Positions 49,949-62,831 of a stretch of DNA of 64,000 nucleotides are shown piece by piece (position 1 is the first letter of the stretch; each line of letters begins with the position of its first letter). The notes below the pieces were generated by a model, which ran no database searches, was not told the origin of the DNA, and worked only from the letters and a program-made list of their open reading frames with translations. The position numbers and the translations under genes were made by a program. The stretch comes from Scenedesmus sp. ARA3 (lineage: Eukaryota; Chlorophyta; Chlorophyceae; Sphaeropleales; Scenedesmaceae), in assembly GCA_004335835.1 (NCBI GenBank), contig RWJK01001711.1:25529-89528 (forward strand), given 5' to 3'.

Positions 49949-51592
49949 GCGACAGGTTGCTACTGCTAGCTACGGATTGGCAGGGTTGCCTGTGGCGTGG
50001 TCAAGCTTGCTGGGACACCCCAAGGATGCTGTGCTATAATGTGTGATATCTATGCATAAGCAGGATGGGTATTGTGTAATGCAAGCCTGTTTCGCTGTGT
50101 CATCGTTGGGACAGACCCAACGTGTGAATGAGTGTATCAGTTGGTCTGGTGACCGGCAGCTGCTACTACTGCACTGCTGAAGACCAGGAGGATGGGTATG
50201 GTGTGACGATGTGTACTTGGTGCCTCCAATGCAGCCAGCCTGTTCTGCAGGGATTTTGCGAGTGTAATGCATTGCTCCATGGCAGCAATTTGTTTGTACA
50301 TCAGCTGTGAGTTGTGCAGTATGCAGGCGTGTGCTGTGAAGGGGGGAGGGGTGCTGGGTAAAGTACCGACACTGATGTGAGGTAATGCAGCTCTTACCTG
50401 ATGTTGTGTCTGTTATAGTATGATGGCTGTGGGCAGGTGGTGCTGGTCTAAACATATTGATGCATGCTGATTGTGCCATATGTGCTGCGTAAGCTACGCT
50501 TCAGTTGTGACAGGGGAGAGTCGTAGTTGTGTGCTCAGGATCTTTTGCATCATGCATCTCATGTGCAGGGTGGAAAATGGTCTGCGAGAGGGGGAGATGG
50601 TGGCAGTGCAAATGTGCACGTGCTCTGTGCCCTCAGTTGGTGTGGTACAACACATACGCGCATGATCATCATGTGTTCGGTGCACATGGCTGTCTATTGG
50701 CACAGGTTGCAAGCGCGATGGGTGCTGATCAGGATGTGGGCATAGCGTGTAACACGAGGAATAAAGTGCAGTGATATGATGAGTAGATGAGGATGCTGCC
50801 GCAAAGCGGGTATGTATAGTACGTGTTTCTTGACTCAATTCAGCTTTGTAACCTGAGTGTAGCAGCGTTGTCAGAGCTACTTTTACACTACGTGCGCTGC
50901 TTTGTACAACACATGATGCGAAGAACTCCAAAAAAGCAAAGTGACAAGCTGCTGTGCAAAGGTACAAGCCAACATGGCAAATAAGTACAACGTGCATGCA
51001 GGTCACACATCACATGCACGTAATCCGTAGCAAGAAACGTGTTGTGCTGCATACAGTCACAATCTGCCGGCAGTTTTGTGGCTGCTGGGTGGAACGCGAC
51101 AACGGTGGAGGCTTTGTTCCATTGCTAGGAGTGTGGGAGTGTGGCAAATGCTCCAGCTCCCATCCCACAAGCCTCTTCCATGTGCGCTGCAGCCAGCTGG
51201 CTGCATACGGTCTCACACACAGGAATAACGTTACCAACAGTGTCCATAACACTGGCACAGGACTCGAGTCAACTGTGGAGAGGGTGAGAAGAATGGCACC
51301 TGGCCAGCAGATAACAGAAGGCCACACACGTTGCAAACACCCTCCAACCGCGCTTTGAGGACACAATGGTTGCATGCGCAACCCACACCAGATATGCTAC
51401 AGCAGCGCCAACAGCGGCTGCATGAAACACACTTCTCTGAGCAGAAGCCTCCGCTTGCAACACACAGCAACTAGGTTGTACAAGAACCGCAGTCAGCCCC
51501 TTTTACAGCTGACTGCGTCTCTCTGCCCACAGCCCATGCATGACCTGCATCAGCTGAGCTGCAGCAGCAGCAGCAGCACGTGACGCGCATTT
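49949..51592. other. Intergenic between convergent genes
   Basis: 3' flanks of the four-helix protein and of the carboxypeptidase. No gene was seen. TGTAA occurs at 50075-50079. Confidence 0.6.
50075..50079 (+). terminator. TGTAA polyadenylation-type motif
   Basis: Lies 127 bases after the stop of the four-helix membrane protein gene, a typical distance in chlorophycean transcripts. Tentative. Confidence 0.45.
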
Positions 51593-54500
51593 TCACTGCG
51601 CTCTCAGTGTAGGCAGCACTTCATAGATAGCCGGCAGCAGTGCAGCGCCAAAGCGCTTGGCGCGCTCAGGGCTCCAGCCCTGCAACGGCAGCGCGGACAG
51701 ACAGGCAGATGCAAATGCCGAATGAATAAGAGCAGCCACGTTCACTGCTTTGATGCTCTTCGTGCAGCACAACCAGCAGCACAAGCAGCAAGAGCAGCAC
51801 AGTATATAGGATTTCTGCACACTAACATAGCGGTGTGCTAGCTGCTGCATGTTGAGCTGCGCACATACAAAGGCTGGAGCACCATGGGCAAGCAGGCTAC
51901 TAGCCGGAATTAGGTGAGCAGCAGTGTTGCCTGCACAGTGTGCTTCAGATCAGCTCTGCTGCAGCTCAGACTGGTTTAACATATGCTCATGGTGTGCTGC
52001 ACAGGCTGGGGCCTGCTCACCAGACGACACAGACAGCCTCAAACAACAACACATCATGGTGATCATGCTGTGGTTACATGCTCTACACAAGCACGCGAAT
52101 GCAGTCACATTGTTGACAAACCTGTACTGGCTCTGGGTGGTCTGCTGTGTCCTTGAAAGGCATCTCCAGCGTGACAGCAAGGCAGTCAAAGCGCTGCGCC
52201 ACCTGCGCAGCAGCGGTGATAGCAGCAGCAGCAACGGTAACAGCAGCAGCAGCAGCAGCATCAGCAGCAGGCGTAAACGTCACTAGGGTGCCATTGACAG
52301 CCGGTGCCAGCTGCGCTGCTGAAATGCATGGCCAGCACGCATTCCTTGCACCCTTCCACAGCATAACAGCTGCTCACACATCAGAGCTTGTGCGGGACAT
52401 AACAGCAGCACATTGCACAGCATGCACCGCATGCTCTCCAGCTGCAGCCACCACCCCGCAAACACACACCGACAAACACATACATGCACGTGCACGCACA
52501 CGAATAGTAGTAAGTAAACCCACCTGGTTGCTGCAGATGGTCATGTTGGCCTCGCCAGGCGCGTCCTCGCCGTAGCCAAACTTTGTCTGGAAGTCTGGGC
52601 TGGCGCGCTTGTAGGCAGCGCAGAAGCCATCCTGCTGGCCCTTGAGCCGATCAGTCCAGCCTGGGATGCCCTCCGAGCCGGCAATGAAGCAGTAAGGCAG
52701 CTCTTCATCTCCATGCACATCAACCAGCATGTCGACGCCTGCAGGTAGCAGCGACAGAGCAGGGTTTGTTGCAGCTGTGCGCAGTGAGTGGTGAGGCAGA
52801 ACACCAGCCGTGAGTTGCAGCAAGGTGCGTTTCTGGCTGCGCTTTCCCACATGCACGCACTTGCTGCATTGTCAGCTGCGCGCCGCTGCTGCGTTTGCCA
52901 TCCTTGAAATGCCTGCAAAGCAGACAAGACTGCTAACAGGCAATGCATCGCCATGTACTGTTCCACGACCAGCCTTGAGCGAGGGCTGCTGCATGCTGCC
53001 GCTGCTCACCCTTTTCGTCCATCACGCGCAGCAACTGGAACACCTCAGGCGAGTCCTCCTCGCAGGGCTTGGCCCATGCACGGTTCAGGTTGATGCCTGC
53101 AGGCAGCAGCACACGCAGCACAGCAGATCACAGCAGCACTGGGGATAAGCCACCAACTAGCCCAGCACATGCGCAACAAGCAGTTGGCAGGCACGGCAGT
53201 GGCTGCGGCAGTCGCAGGCGTGGGTGCATGCAGCTGCTTCCTGGGCCCACCCGCAGCACACATCATTGCTGAGCAACAACAAACACTCACCGGCCGCGTT
53301 GGTGCGCAGGTGGCCGCGCCAGGTCCCATCTGGGTTCACGTTTGGCATCACGAACACACATGCGTCGCGCAGCAAATGCCTCGCCACAGCGTCATGGCTG
53401 TCAGTCAGCCGCTCCAGCAGGCCGTCAGCAAACCACTCCGCCATGGACTCGCCTGCAGGGCATGGTGTGAGACAGAGTGTGTGTGTGTGTGTGTGGTGTA
53501 GCGGCAGCGGTTGGCGCATGGCTGGTCTCATGGCTGATCTCATGACAGCTGGCAGTAGCAGCAGCAGCGACGCAGCCACAACCACAGCAATAGCCTCTAC
53601 CCAAGCAAACACACTGCAAGACTTGCAAGGCAGTAACATAACACAGCATCAGCAGAATCTGCTGGCGGCTGTGAGCAGGCCGTAACTACCACTTCCTGCA
53701 CTTTCGGGACAGGTGGCAGCAGGAGCAGCGGTGCTGGAGCTGTGGACTGCAGCCGCAACCAAAACATTACCCTCTACCCGAGCAAGACACTGCAAGACTT
53801 GCAAGGCAGTCACATGGTACAGCATCATTAGGCCCTGCTGGCAGCTGCGAACAGCCCAAACTGCACTGCACTTCCTGCACAGCAGCCACACCATAAACCC
53901 ACCCGGGCAGCGCTGCTAGCAGTCACATGGTACAGCATCAAGCCCTGCTGGCAGCTGTGAACAGGCCGTGACTAGTACTTCCTGCACCACCATACACTCA
54001 CCCGGGTGCTGCCGCGCGATGATCCAGACGTTGGGCTTGCCAGGCCCTGGCGTGCCCAGCTGCAGCAGGTTGAGATCGTGGCCGTCACACGTCTCGCCAA
54101 TCATCAGCAGCTTCACGCCGGGCTTGGCCTGGCAGCAGGCAGCAGCAGCAGCAATAGCAGCAGCGCTGTTAACGACCCTTGTGCAGAGCAAGACAGACAG
54201 CAGCAGGCTTGGCAGCTGCAGGCGAACCTCACTCTGCAGGGGCTTGCGATCCGGCAAACGTGCCCTAGAGGTGCTGTGTGCAGTACAGAAGCCCGATAAC
54301 ATGCAGACACTCAGCCGGTGTGCTCAAGTGCAACAGGCCAAGGGAATGCGGCCTGCAGGCCGAGCGCAGGCCCGCACCTGTGTGCGCGCAATGAGCTGGC
54401 GGTGCCTGTTGTAGGTGTATGGCGCAAAGTAGGCATACTGCACTGCGTCACATTCGGGCGTGTGCTGAATGGTGAGCACGCCGCTGTCTGTGTCATACTG

Positions 54501-54768
54501 CGTGGGCACCCTGAGTTGTAGTAGCAAACGGCAGTGCAGGCAGAAACAACACACACAGTGCAGGTGAAGCTTCAAGAAACATGCGCTCGCTTTGTAGTGC
54601 ATGCTACATGCTAGTGCAGTGAGAGCAGGCAGCGGCAAGGGTGCGGCTGCAAAGCAAAGCGACAACGCGGGTGACAGGTTGACATACATGTGCGCGCGTC
54701 TTTGCAGCCTGTTGTTCAATGTGCAGCTGAGGACTAAGCCAATAACCAAATGCACCAGTCTCATCTCA

Positions 54769-54804
<36 letters not shown>

Positions 54805-56405
54805 CACCTGAACCAGTGCTCCAGGTCGTACGAGGCGCAGGCCTGATAGCCCTGCCAGGCAACGGGGAAGCTGCACTGGCCCGCGTTGTTGATGTGCAGC
54901 GTCAGCGCCTTGCCCGCCACGTTGGTCATGCGGAAGTTGAACCACCTGGCGGCGGCAGCAGCAGCAGCAGGCAGGTGGAGTAGTATCATTGTCATCACCG
55001 TAACAGGGTAACGCAAGCAACACGCACGCGTGAAGAAAGCCTGTGCCCAGTGAGCAATGCAGAGTAAGCAGCAAAGGCAGGGGCTTACCCTGCGCGATTG
55101 CTGATCCCGCGCAATTGGCGAAGGCGTTGTTGCTGTGTGCGGATGCGCGCAGACACCAGCTGCACAACAACAGGGTACAACCTAGCTGCTGTGGCTGGTG
55201 CGATATGATTGCTGCTGCTGCAGGAGAGTTCATGGCACCTGGGGCTCTGCATCTGCGCCCATGCTGCTGCACGCTCAGTAAACTGACCAGTGTCTGACCA
55301 TTCAAGCTTAGCTGCTGCTGCTGCTGCTCACATCGCGTGGCTGACATTGTCTGTCTCGCAGAACGGGTCGGGGTGGATGCGCAGCTTGATGTTGCCTGCA
55401 TCACTCATGTCCTCAATCTGCATCAAGCAGCGCCACAGCAGACAGCGGTGGTGTCATGGATCTCAGCTACACAACATCATGCATGTTTCACAGCTTGCAG
55501 CTGGAGCTATACCTTGGGACGGCTGCAGCTGCCGTTTCCTGCCAACCCTGCATACGAGCTGTGCAAGTGCAGACAACACGCAGCACTTCGCATCGCTGCT
55601 GCCCTGCAAGCCCCTTTGGTACGCATCCTGCTGCGCCCCACATTCTGCTGCCGCTGCTGCTCCTTCTGCTGTTTTACAAGTGCAGCCTGCACGCCCGCAG
55701 CAGCAACGCTAGCACTGCACACAGCTCCTGCAAGGCTGTAAACAACCAGCTACACTCCGCAGCCATGTAGTGACGTTGTCCTGCAAGCTGCATCATACTC
55801 ATCCTCATCATGTGCTGACTGGCAGCCTGCAGTAGAGCTATCCTGCCCTGTCCTGCAAGCCTGCAGCTGCTTGCTGTACCTCGATGTTGCCGCTGTCATA
55901 GTTGCTGTTCACGTAGATGCCTCCTGCTGTGCTCTTGCCGATGCCATTGGGTGAAGTAGCACCGGTGGCCCACCTGTGCACAGCCATGATGCATGACTTG
56001 TGTTGAACTCAACAAACATGTAGTACGCCTGCACGCTGGCGCCAGTCGGCGCTACCCATTGTAGCAGTTGCTGTTTGGACCAGTGGCAGATGGCACCACA
56101 TGAAGCCAGTGTGTGTCGAAGCATTGCAGACATGGTGCAGACTGTTGATGCATCTAGTGACATATCTGCATGCAGCCTGCATGCTTCAGATGCAGTGTGA
56201 GCTGCAGGACCTTGGCAGTGGTGCACTGGCGTTGGTGGGTTGAAGTCGTTGCCTGCAAAGTTCTTATTGCTGGACTCACCACTTACCTAGCAGCAACACA
56301 CTGAGCAAGGCACTGACGAGCCTTATGTGACGCTTTAGAGACTGCATGGGGTCTCCATTGCAGTGCTCTGCTGCCAACCTGCAGCATGCCCAGTGAAGCT
56401 CTCAT
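51593..56405 (-). CDS. M14 zinc carboxypeptidase, cytosolic carboxypeptidase (CCP/AGBL) type, 11 exons
   Basis: Exons 56405-56287, 55973-55880, 55417-55332, 54945-54808, 54510-54378, 54128-54002, 53452-53291, 53096-53010, 52738-52524, 52202-52122 and 51679-51593 give 442 residues in one frame. An N-terminal beta domain (SGNIEIEDMSD, MWFNFRMTN, YAYFAPYTYNRH) precedes the catalytic domain, as in CCPs. Zinc ligands: H231 and E234 in RQHPGES, and H324 in LVDVHGDEE. The substrate-binding residues NPDGTWRGHLR and NLNRAW and the general base E400 in VTLEMPF are present, so the enzyme should be active. CCPs trim C-terminal glutamates, for example from tubulin; the substrate here is unknown. The first ~40 residues are Arg-rich without acidic residues, resembling an organelle presequence; this first exon is the least certain. 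Confidence 0.92.
53481..53494. repeat. (GT)n microsatellite
   Basis: Seven GT units in a carboxypeptidase intron. Confidence 0.85.
53620..54010 (-). repeat. Triplicated intron segment with exon echo in carboxypeptidase gene
   Basis: Segments around 53615-53700, 53790-53880 and 53920-53995 share GCAGTCACATGGTACAGCATC and CTTCCTGCA blocks. At 53901 the sequence ACCCGGGCAGCGCTG mirrors the genuine exon end ACCCGGGTGCTGCCGC at 54000, so the duplicated unit includes the exon/donor junction. Confidence 0.8.
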
Positions 56406-56755
56406 ACCCTTCGCTCGCTTATTTCGCAGCACAAAACCTGTATACGTCCACTCCAGACAGGTTCGTGGTGCAGGGTGACCCGGTGCGCAGCTCCCGCCTG
56501 TGCGAGCGCACTCTGTGGTGGCACCCAAACGTCAAATGACACTGACCGTGAACAGTCAGCACCCGCCAAGCAACACGTGGGCTCGACCACATTGAGCTTA
56601 TACAGTTGATTACGAGCACTTTCTGGTCACTTGGCACGTCCGCTCTCTCATTGCAAGTGCTAATTTCCAGTATATGCTTGAGCTCAGCTTTTCGACTCAG
56701 TAGTTTACAAGCATTTCAAGTTTGTGGTTGTTTTGTCGAGCAGAATACAGATAGC
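56406..56755. promoter_or_regulatory. Divergent promoter region carboxypeptidase / SPS
   Basis: 350 bp between the two chosen start codons. An in-frame ATG for SPS also exists at 56606, so part of this may be coding. Confidence 0.5.
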
Positions 56756-59648
56756 ATGCACACTATGCAAGCCCACCACTCAGCTCACCACAAAGCACTA
56801 GCAGCAGGCCGATCCCTTGGCCACTGGCCCTGTGCGCCAGTGATTTCTCCCACAGCTCAACCACAACGTCGTAGGCATGGGCAGGGCGTTGCTCAGCCAC
56901 CACCCTGCAGAGTGCTTGCGCCAGAGGCCTCGAGCGTCGCAGCACCAAGCAGCAGCCCTCAGCCACAAAAGCTGCAGCCATCAGACTTAATATCGCAAAT
57001 CGTGCAGCCTGTGAATGCGGACATGGTGCAGATGAACCGCAACCTCAGGAACATTGTGGGCGAGAGGCACCCCATGCTCATGGCAGCTGCAGACCAGATT
57101 TTTGGCGCTGGAGGCAAGAAGCTGCGGCCTATGATTGTGTTCCTGGTTGCCAGGGCCACTGCAAACCTGGCAGGCATGGAGTGAGTGGCTTTGGTACCGG
57201 TCAGGCTAGTTCTGCATGTTGCGTGGCCACACATGCATGGCGCAGAGGCAGCAGCGCAGCAGAGCTCAGCTGGAGCCCTGAGTGCATGCATGTACATGTG
57301 GGCAGCTTGAAAGCACTTCAGATGTGCTTTGCTGGCAATCAGCAGATTGGCAATTAGCAAATTGATTGGTCTGGTGGACAGGCCCCCTAGTCAGTGTTGT
57401 ATGGTGGTTGCTGAGTCAGCACGTGCGCACTGGCTTCCCTAGCAGCAGCTGCACTACATCAATACTCCTGCCCACGGCAGTGCATGCATACAGGCTTGAC
57501 AGCTCAGCCAGACAGGAACAAGCAGCCTGACATACTAGCAGAGCCTGAGCATGTACACACCAGGCTGCCGACGTCGCTTCGTTCTGAGTACAACAGTCTG
57601 CGCCAGGCTTTGCATGCGATAGTCGTGCACTTTGTGCTGGTTTATGTGCAGACTGCACTCACAAGAGGAGCAAGCATTCAGTTAGGCTTCACTTCGGCTT
57701 GCAGGCCAGCTTCAGTCTGTACATGCAGGCCTTGCTTGTAGGAGCAGCGTTCAAAGGAACCCAACCGCACACCGCGTTTTCAAAGCAAGGTCTGACAATG
57801 GCTGCTGCTTTGCCGCTGCTGCTGCTGCTGCCTCTGCTCCGCGTGCCTGCCTGCTGCTGCTGTTGCTGCGTCCCTGCAGTGACATTACGGAGCGTCACCG
57901 GCGGCTGGCTGAAATCATCGAGATGATCCACACTGCCAGCCTGGTGCACGACGACGTGCTGGACGACTGCAGCGTGCGGCGAGGTGAGCAGCAGCAGCAG
58001 CAGCAGTGTGGCGCTGCTGAGCTGCTGGGCGGGGCCATGAGCATGCATGGATTGCGAGTGCAGAGCCAGCAGGGAGGCAGTACACGGCGCACTGAGGGAG
58101 TTGTATGCACGGTCTGAAAGCGGGTGTTGTGCTGGATTGTGCGGTGGTGCTGTCACTGGCACCACAACCACAAACTTGCCATCCATTGAGCTTCTAATGG
58201 CTAGATGGAACCAGTGGCCCTGCACATAGCTGCCTTTTGCAGAGCTGGCTTGGCGCCCAATGCTTGCGGGTGATGCTGGTGCTCACCCTATTGCTGCTGC
58301 TGCTATCGCAGGCAAGCAGACGGTCAACACCATGTTTGGCACACGCGTGGCAGTGCTGGCTGGCGACTTCCTGTTTGCACAGGCCTCATGGCTGATTGCT
58401 AACCTGGAGAACCTGGAGGTATGTGCACAGCTGTGCAACCTCTTATTAGGCCCAGAGCGTCTTGGTTTACAGCAGCAGGTGGCAGGCTGCCTTGCATGCA
58501 GCAGCAGTTGTTTTTGGAGTTGTGCCCACAGCCAATGGCACAAGATGGAGTGTACTGGCCGCGCCATCATCAAATGTTTGAATCATGTCCTGGCTGGCTC
58601 ACACCGCACTACTGTTGTTGGCATTGCTTCCAACCCTTTTCCTGTAGGTTTGCATGGCTTCTAACCCTACTTTCTCCTATGTCCTGCAGGTGATCAAGCT
58701 CATCTCCAAGGTCATCGCAGACTTTGCCAACGGCGAGATCAGCCAGGCATCCTCGCTGTTTGACACCGAGGTCAGCCTGCAGCAGTACAGCGACAAGTCG
58801 TTCTACAAGACCGCCTCCCTGATTGCCGCCAGCTGCCGCAGCAGCGCTGTGTTCAGCGGCATGGATGAGGACCAGAAGCAGGCCATGTATGACTACGGCA
58901 AGCACCTGGGGCTGGCCTTCCAGGTGAGCTTTGGCTGGCTGGCTGATTGGCTTTTTAGTGTTTTGACTGTGCTGGTGTGTTTGACTGAGCGCTATGTACG
59001 ACTACGGCAAGCACCTGGGGTGGCCTTCCAGGTGAGGGCTGATGCTTGGTGGGCTGCATGGTTTGTTGGTCGGTGTGGATGGCTGGATGTTGTGTTGGAG
59101 GTTGATAGGGGTGTTTCAAGTGATGTGTCGCACACTTGTGCTGACACGAAGCAGCTGTGCTGCGCTTCAGCTTATTGATTTCGACACCCTTGTTTCCATC
59201 ACCCTTTGCAGTATGTCACATCCAACAAGCTTTCTGCTCTCCTCTCAAGCGACTGGTTGCTGGATCTGACGGCACCTTTGTCTGCTGCTGCTGCTGCTGC
59301 TGTCGCATTTAGGTGGTTGATGACATCCTGGACTTCACACAGTCCACGGAGCAGCTGGGCAAGCCGCAGGGCCAAGACCTGGCGTCCGGCAACCTCACCG
59401 CGCCCGTGATCTTTGCGCTGCAGCGCAGCCCAGAGCTCGAGCAGCTCATCCAATCTGAATTCACAGAGGAGGGCAGCCTGCAGCGTGCATTGGCCTTAGT
59501 GAGTGAGGCCGGCGGCCTGGATGCTGCAATGCAGCTGGCGGAGCAGGAGGGGCAGCTTGCAAGGCAGGCGCTGGCAGGGTTGAAGGACTGCCCTGCCAAG
59601 CGCAGCCTGGAGCTAATGGTTGACTATGTGCTGGAGCGCATTCACTAG
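56756..59648 (+). CDS. SPS: Solanesyl-type all-trans polyprenyl diphosphate synthase, 5 exons
   Basis: Exons 56756-57180, 57880-57983, 58312-58418, 58690-58923 and 59313-59648 give 401 residues. The enzyme condenses IPP units onto an allylic diphosphate to make the plastoquinone or ubiquinone side chain. Signatures: GGKKLRP (IPP binding), first aspartate motif DDVLD (166-170 in [14 protein letters not shown]), [14 protein letters not shown], and second motif DDILD (293-297 in [12 protein letters not shown]). The C-terminus ends [12 protein letters not shown]. About 80 N-terminal residues rich in Ala, Ser, Pro and Arg before the conserved part look like a plastid transit peptide. The chosen ATG ([13 protein letters not shown]) is one of two; another in frame at 56606 adds 50 residues. 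Intron 4 holds a copy of the end of exon 4 (58992-59040). Confidence 0.95.
58881..59040 (+). repeat. Echo of SPS exon 4 3' end with donor
   Basis: The last ~45 coding bases and donor of exon 4 (encoding [12 protein letters not shown], then GTGAGC) recur at 58992-59035 ([12 protein letters not shown] in the shifted frame) followed by GTGAGG, about 109 bp away. Confidence 0.92.
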
Positions 59649-59740
59649 TGGCTGCTTGCTAGGATACCTACTTCAAGTGAAGTATCCACTAGTATCTTTT
59701 GGGTGCAGCCACTAGTGTGTATTGGTGGGGTGGTGGTGTT

Positions 59741-59761
59741 GGGGGTGGGTATGTGGGTGGG
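59741..59761 (+). other. Potential G-quadruplex motif
   Basis: Four G-runs (GGGGG, GGG, GGG, GGG) separated by loops of 1-5 bases, within the presumed SPS 3' UTR. Confidence 0.6.
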
Positions 59762-59951
59762 TGTGTAGTTGGGCGCAGCAGTCGTCGTGTGTTTGGTGGT
59801 GGTGGTAGCTTTTTCGTAAGAACTGTGTGATGCTGTGGCCTTATTGTTGTGGCCGCCAGCTGTGTCTGCTTCGTGCCTGCAGTGCAGCCAACGCAGCACA
59901 ATCTTTGACAGTTTGGTGGATAGCGCAGGGACGTGCGTTTGGTGCTGGCTG

Positions 59952-59956
59952 TGTAA
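59952..59956 (+). terminator. TGTAA polyadenylation-type motif
   Basis: Lies about 300 bases after the SPS stop codon. A candidate poly(A) signal by sequence only. Confidence 0.35.
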
Positions 59957-62831
59957 CAAGGATGTGTTGTGTTGGCGCTGGCTGCATATCGTTGGGCGGC
60001 AGTGGCAGCAGCTATATCAAGCTGCACATTAGCTTGCTGCAGCCCTGGGGGCACTGTTGCTGCTGTGTCTGTGCCGCAATTGCGGCGGTGCTTGATGTCA
60101 TATCAACAGCTTGCTTGCTGAGTATGCGGCAGTGATGCTGATGATTGCAGTGTTTGCTGTGAGAGACGACCCAGCAGTAACCAGCCACATCAGCAGCAGC
60201 AGCAGGCTAGGAGCATGCACACATAGCAGCAACAGCTGTTCCCAAGCAGCCTGTGTCTTGGCTTGGTTGTGGTCTTGCATTGCGCTGCTCAACAAGTGGT
60301 GCAAGGTTGTGCACTGCACATCTTGGGGTGGTTGCGTTGAGCGCCGTGTCTTCCTTGCTGTTGCAGCACTGCGACAGGGTAGGCTGACATGTGCAGCACA
60401 CATGCATGCTTTGATGCAGTGCACTAAGCATGTGCATATGCAGTATGGCCAGCACAAGCAGCAGCACAGCAGCACCTGCGTTTGCCTGTTGGGCTTGGTT
60501 AGTATGCTGGCTGGCTGGCTGGCTGGCTTGGTTGAGAATGTGACTGCTGACACATCTTGCAGGGTCACAGCTGCAGCATGCCGTCTGTTGTTTGGTGTGC
60601 AGCATGTCGACTTAAAGTACGTGGACATTCTGCCGTTGCATGTGGCAGGCAGGCGGTCTGCAGCATCACACTCTTACTTCAACAGCAGGGTGGCAGGTGC
60701 GGCCAAGCTGTGGCAGATCTGTGGCTGCTGCATAATGCTTTGACGTTATACACGGCATCATGGCCTCAATTTTGAATCCGTGTACGACTGCAGGGGTAGA
60801 TAATACACCAGCATGCATTCATGTGCTGCAGTATCCACAACTCAGCATGCATTGCGACGACATGCATTGCAGGGCCATGGGAAGCACAATGTGCAGGAGA
60901 GTGATCATATCTTTTGGCTGGTGCAAGAAACACGGCAGCATCTTTGTTAGGCCCTTGCTGTTGTAACACCGCCTTGCATCCTGTGCCTGGGTTTTTTTTG
61001 TGCACAGTGCTGATGCGCACTGGTGAGAGCAGTGGTAGGCGGCGGTTGCTCGACATGTTTGGCATGCTGGATTGCCAATGGAGCACATCTGGTGGTGCCT
61101 GCGTGAACCAGACTAGCATGTGATGTAGGTGGTAGCAATGCTGTATGTGATGCTGTGCAAATGCATAGCACATGCCACACCAGCATGCAGCAGCACATGA
61201 TTCAAGCACAGGAGTTACAGCAGCCTGCAGCGGCCGATTGTTGTTGTTGTGTGTACCAGGGTAGTCTGCTGCATTGCGCAGGCACTGGGTGTGTGTTGGC
61301 ATGTCATACGACTGCGCTATGTACCTTGGTGAAAGTCGTGGGTGGCTGCACCTGGCTTGTAGGTGACCGGCAAGTTACATGCCATGTATGCAGTGCATAC
61401 TGACGCTTGCAGCTTGCGCAAGCCTGCATGCAGATGCTGGTGACGCCATGCTGTGGTGAGCTGTCTGTGTCATTGCAATTCACATGCGCTCATCGCAGCT
61501 GCTGCTGTCATCATCATCAGCAATCATGTTACCCATCAAACCATAGCTTACGTTACATGGGAGGGTGTGCCATCAACGCCATCGCAGCTGCTGCTGTCGT
61601 CTAACACACAAATTGTGAAATTGCTGTGTGGGTTGTTGACCTTGTTTGTGCTGTGCTAATGGCCAGTCTTAGAAAGGGTGTTAGCACCGGTTGCAGGGAA
61701 GCAAGCGCCATGGTTTGTGCTTTGTGTCACTACTGTGTAACCGATCATGCAGCGCCTCGTGATCTGTAACACAATTCAGGCTCAGGACATGAGTGAGACA
61801 TCACACCTCTCAATTATGATAGAAGTGTGATGTGTTTAACGCCAAACGATGTGCGTAATACTGAAAGGTCCAGTGATATCAGACATGGGAAGAGGCACAC
61901 TGTTGGAGTGGTCGGCATACGTCTTGTGTATAGGGTGGGCTGCTGCACCAACGCTCTGTAACTGATACGCCTGTGTAAGTACAGTGCAGCACCTGCATGC
62001 ACGTTGTAACCCTTAATACAGCACCGAATGCATGTGATGTAGCAGTAGCAACAGTGTTCAACACCATCCATGAAGCGGTGCTGTTGAAGGGTTTGCAAGC
62101 CTTGTCTGCGGCAGTCAGCCATACTGAATTCATTGATGGCTTGCCTTGATGTTCCAAGCAAAGCAAGCAAGCAGCCTCACGAGACAGCCTGCCAGGCTGA
62201 ACCAGCAGTGCTTGTGCTGCTGCTGCTGCTGTTCTGCCGCGTCATACGGTAGTGAAACTCTAAGAGCGTGATGCTACATCTATAATCATGACTACATCGA
62301 CGAAACAACCATGCGCGCATCGCTTGCAGAGCAGCAGCAGCAGCAGCTTGCGTGTCACCAAGACGTGTCACCACCGCAGCGGGTTTTCGTACCACTTTGT
62401 ATGTAGCTAATTGCACTAATGCCGATTGATGTCAAATGGTGTAAGAATTGGCGTGCGGTGATACCGCTGCGCAGCGCAGGTGCACCACATGGGCAAAGCT
62501 CTTACCAAGAAGCTCACACCCTCGCATGGTCAACATACATGAGGAAGCCACCGCCCCGCCTACTTTTTAATAATACATTTAAAAGACAAATAGGTTATGA
62601 TGATAGGTTTTCCGGTGACGGAAGCCAGTGCGGGTGCAAGTCTAACACCCACCGTCTACGATACACAGACTACAACATGCGAGACCCCCCTACCCCCATC
62701 CTAGCATAAATACTGAACGCATTGAGCCCATGTGACCAGCCGATCTACTACTAGGCTCGAACACTGCGCTTAGGCATTGCGCAGTTCTCACCAGCAACAC
62801 TTATCGCTGGTATACGAAGCCACTCGCCAAC

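Larger units (their letters stand above)
59649..62831. other. Intergenic, longest gene-free stretch
   Basis: About 3.2 kb between SPS and the ABC transporter. Several open frames exist, but none shows motifs, and none links to another by clear splice sites. It contains a G-rich stretch (59722-59761) just after SPS. The last few hundred bases should contain the transporter promoter. Confidence 0.5.

Noticed and set aside
56606..56755. SPS start at 56606
   Set aside because: In frame but would add a Leu/Ser-rich stretch before the transit-like segment; the ATG at 56756 was preferred, with low certainty.
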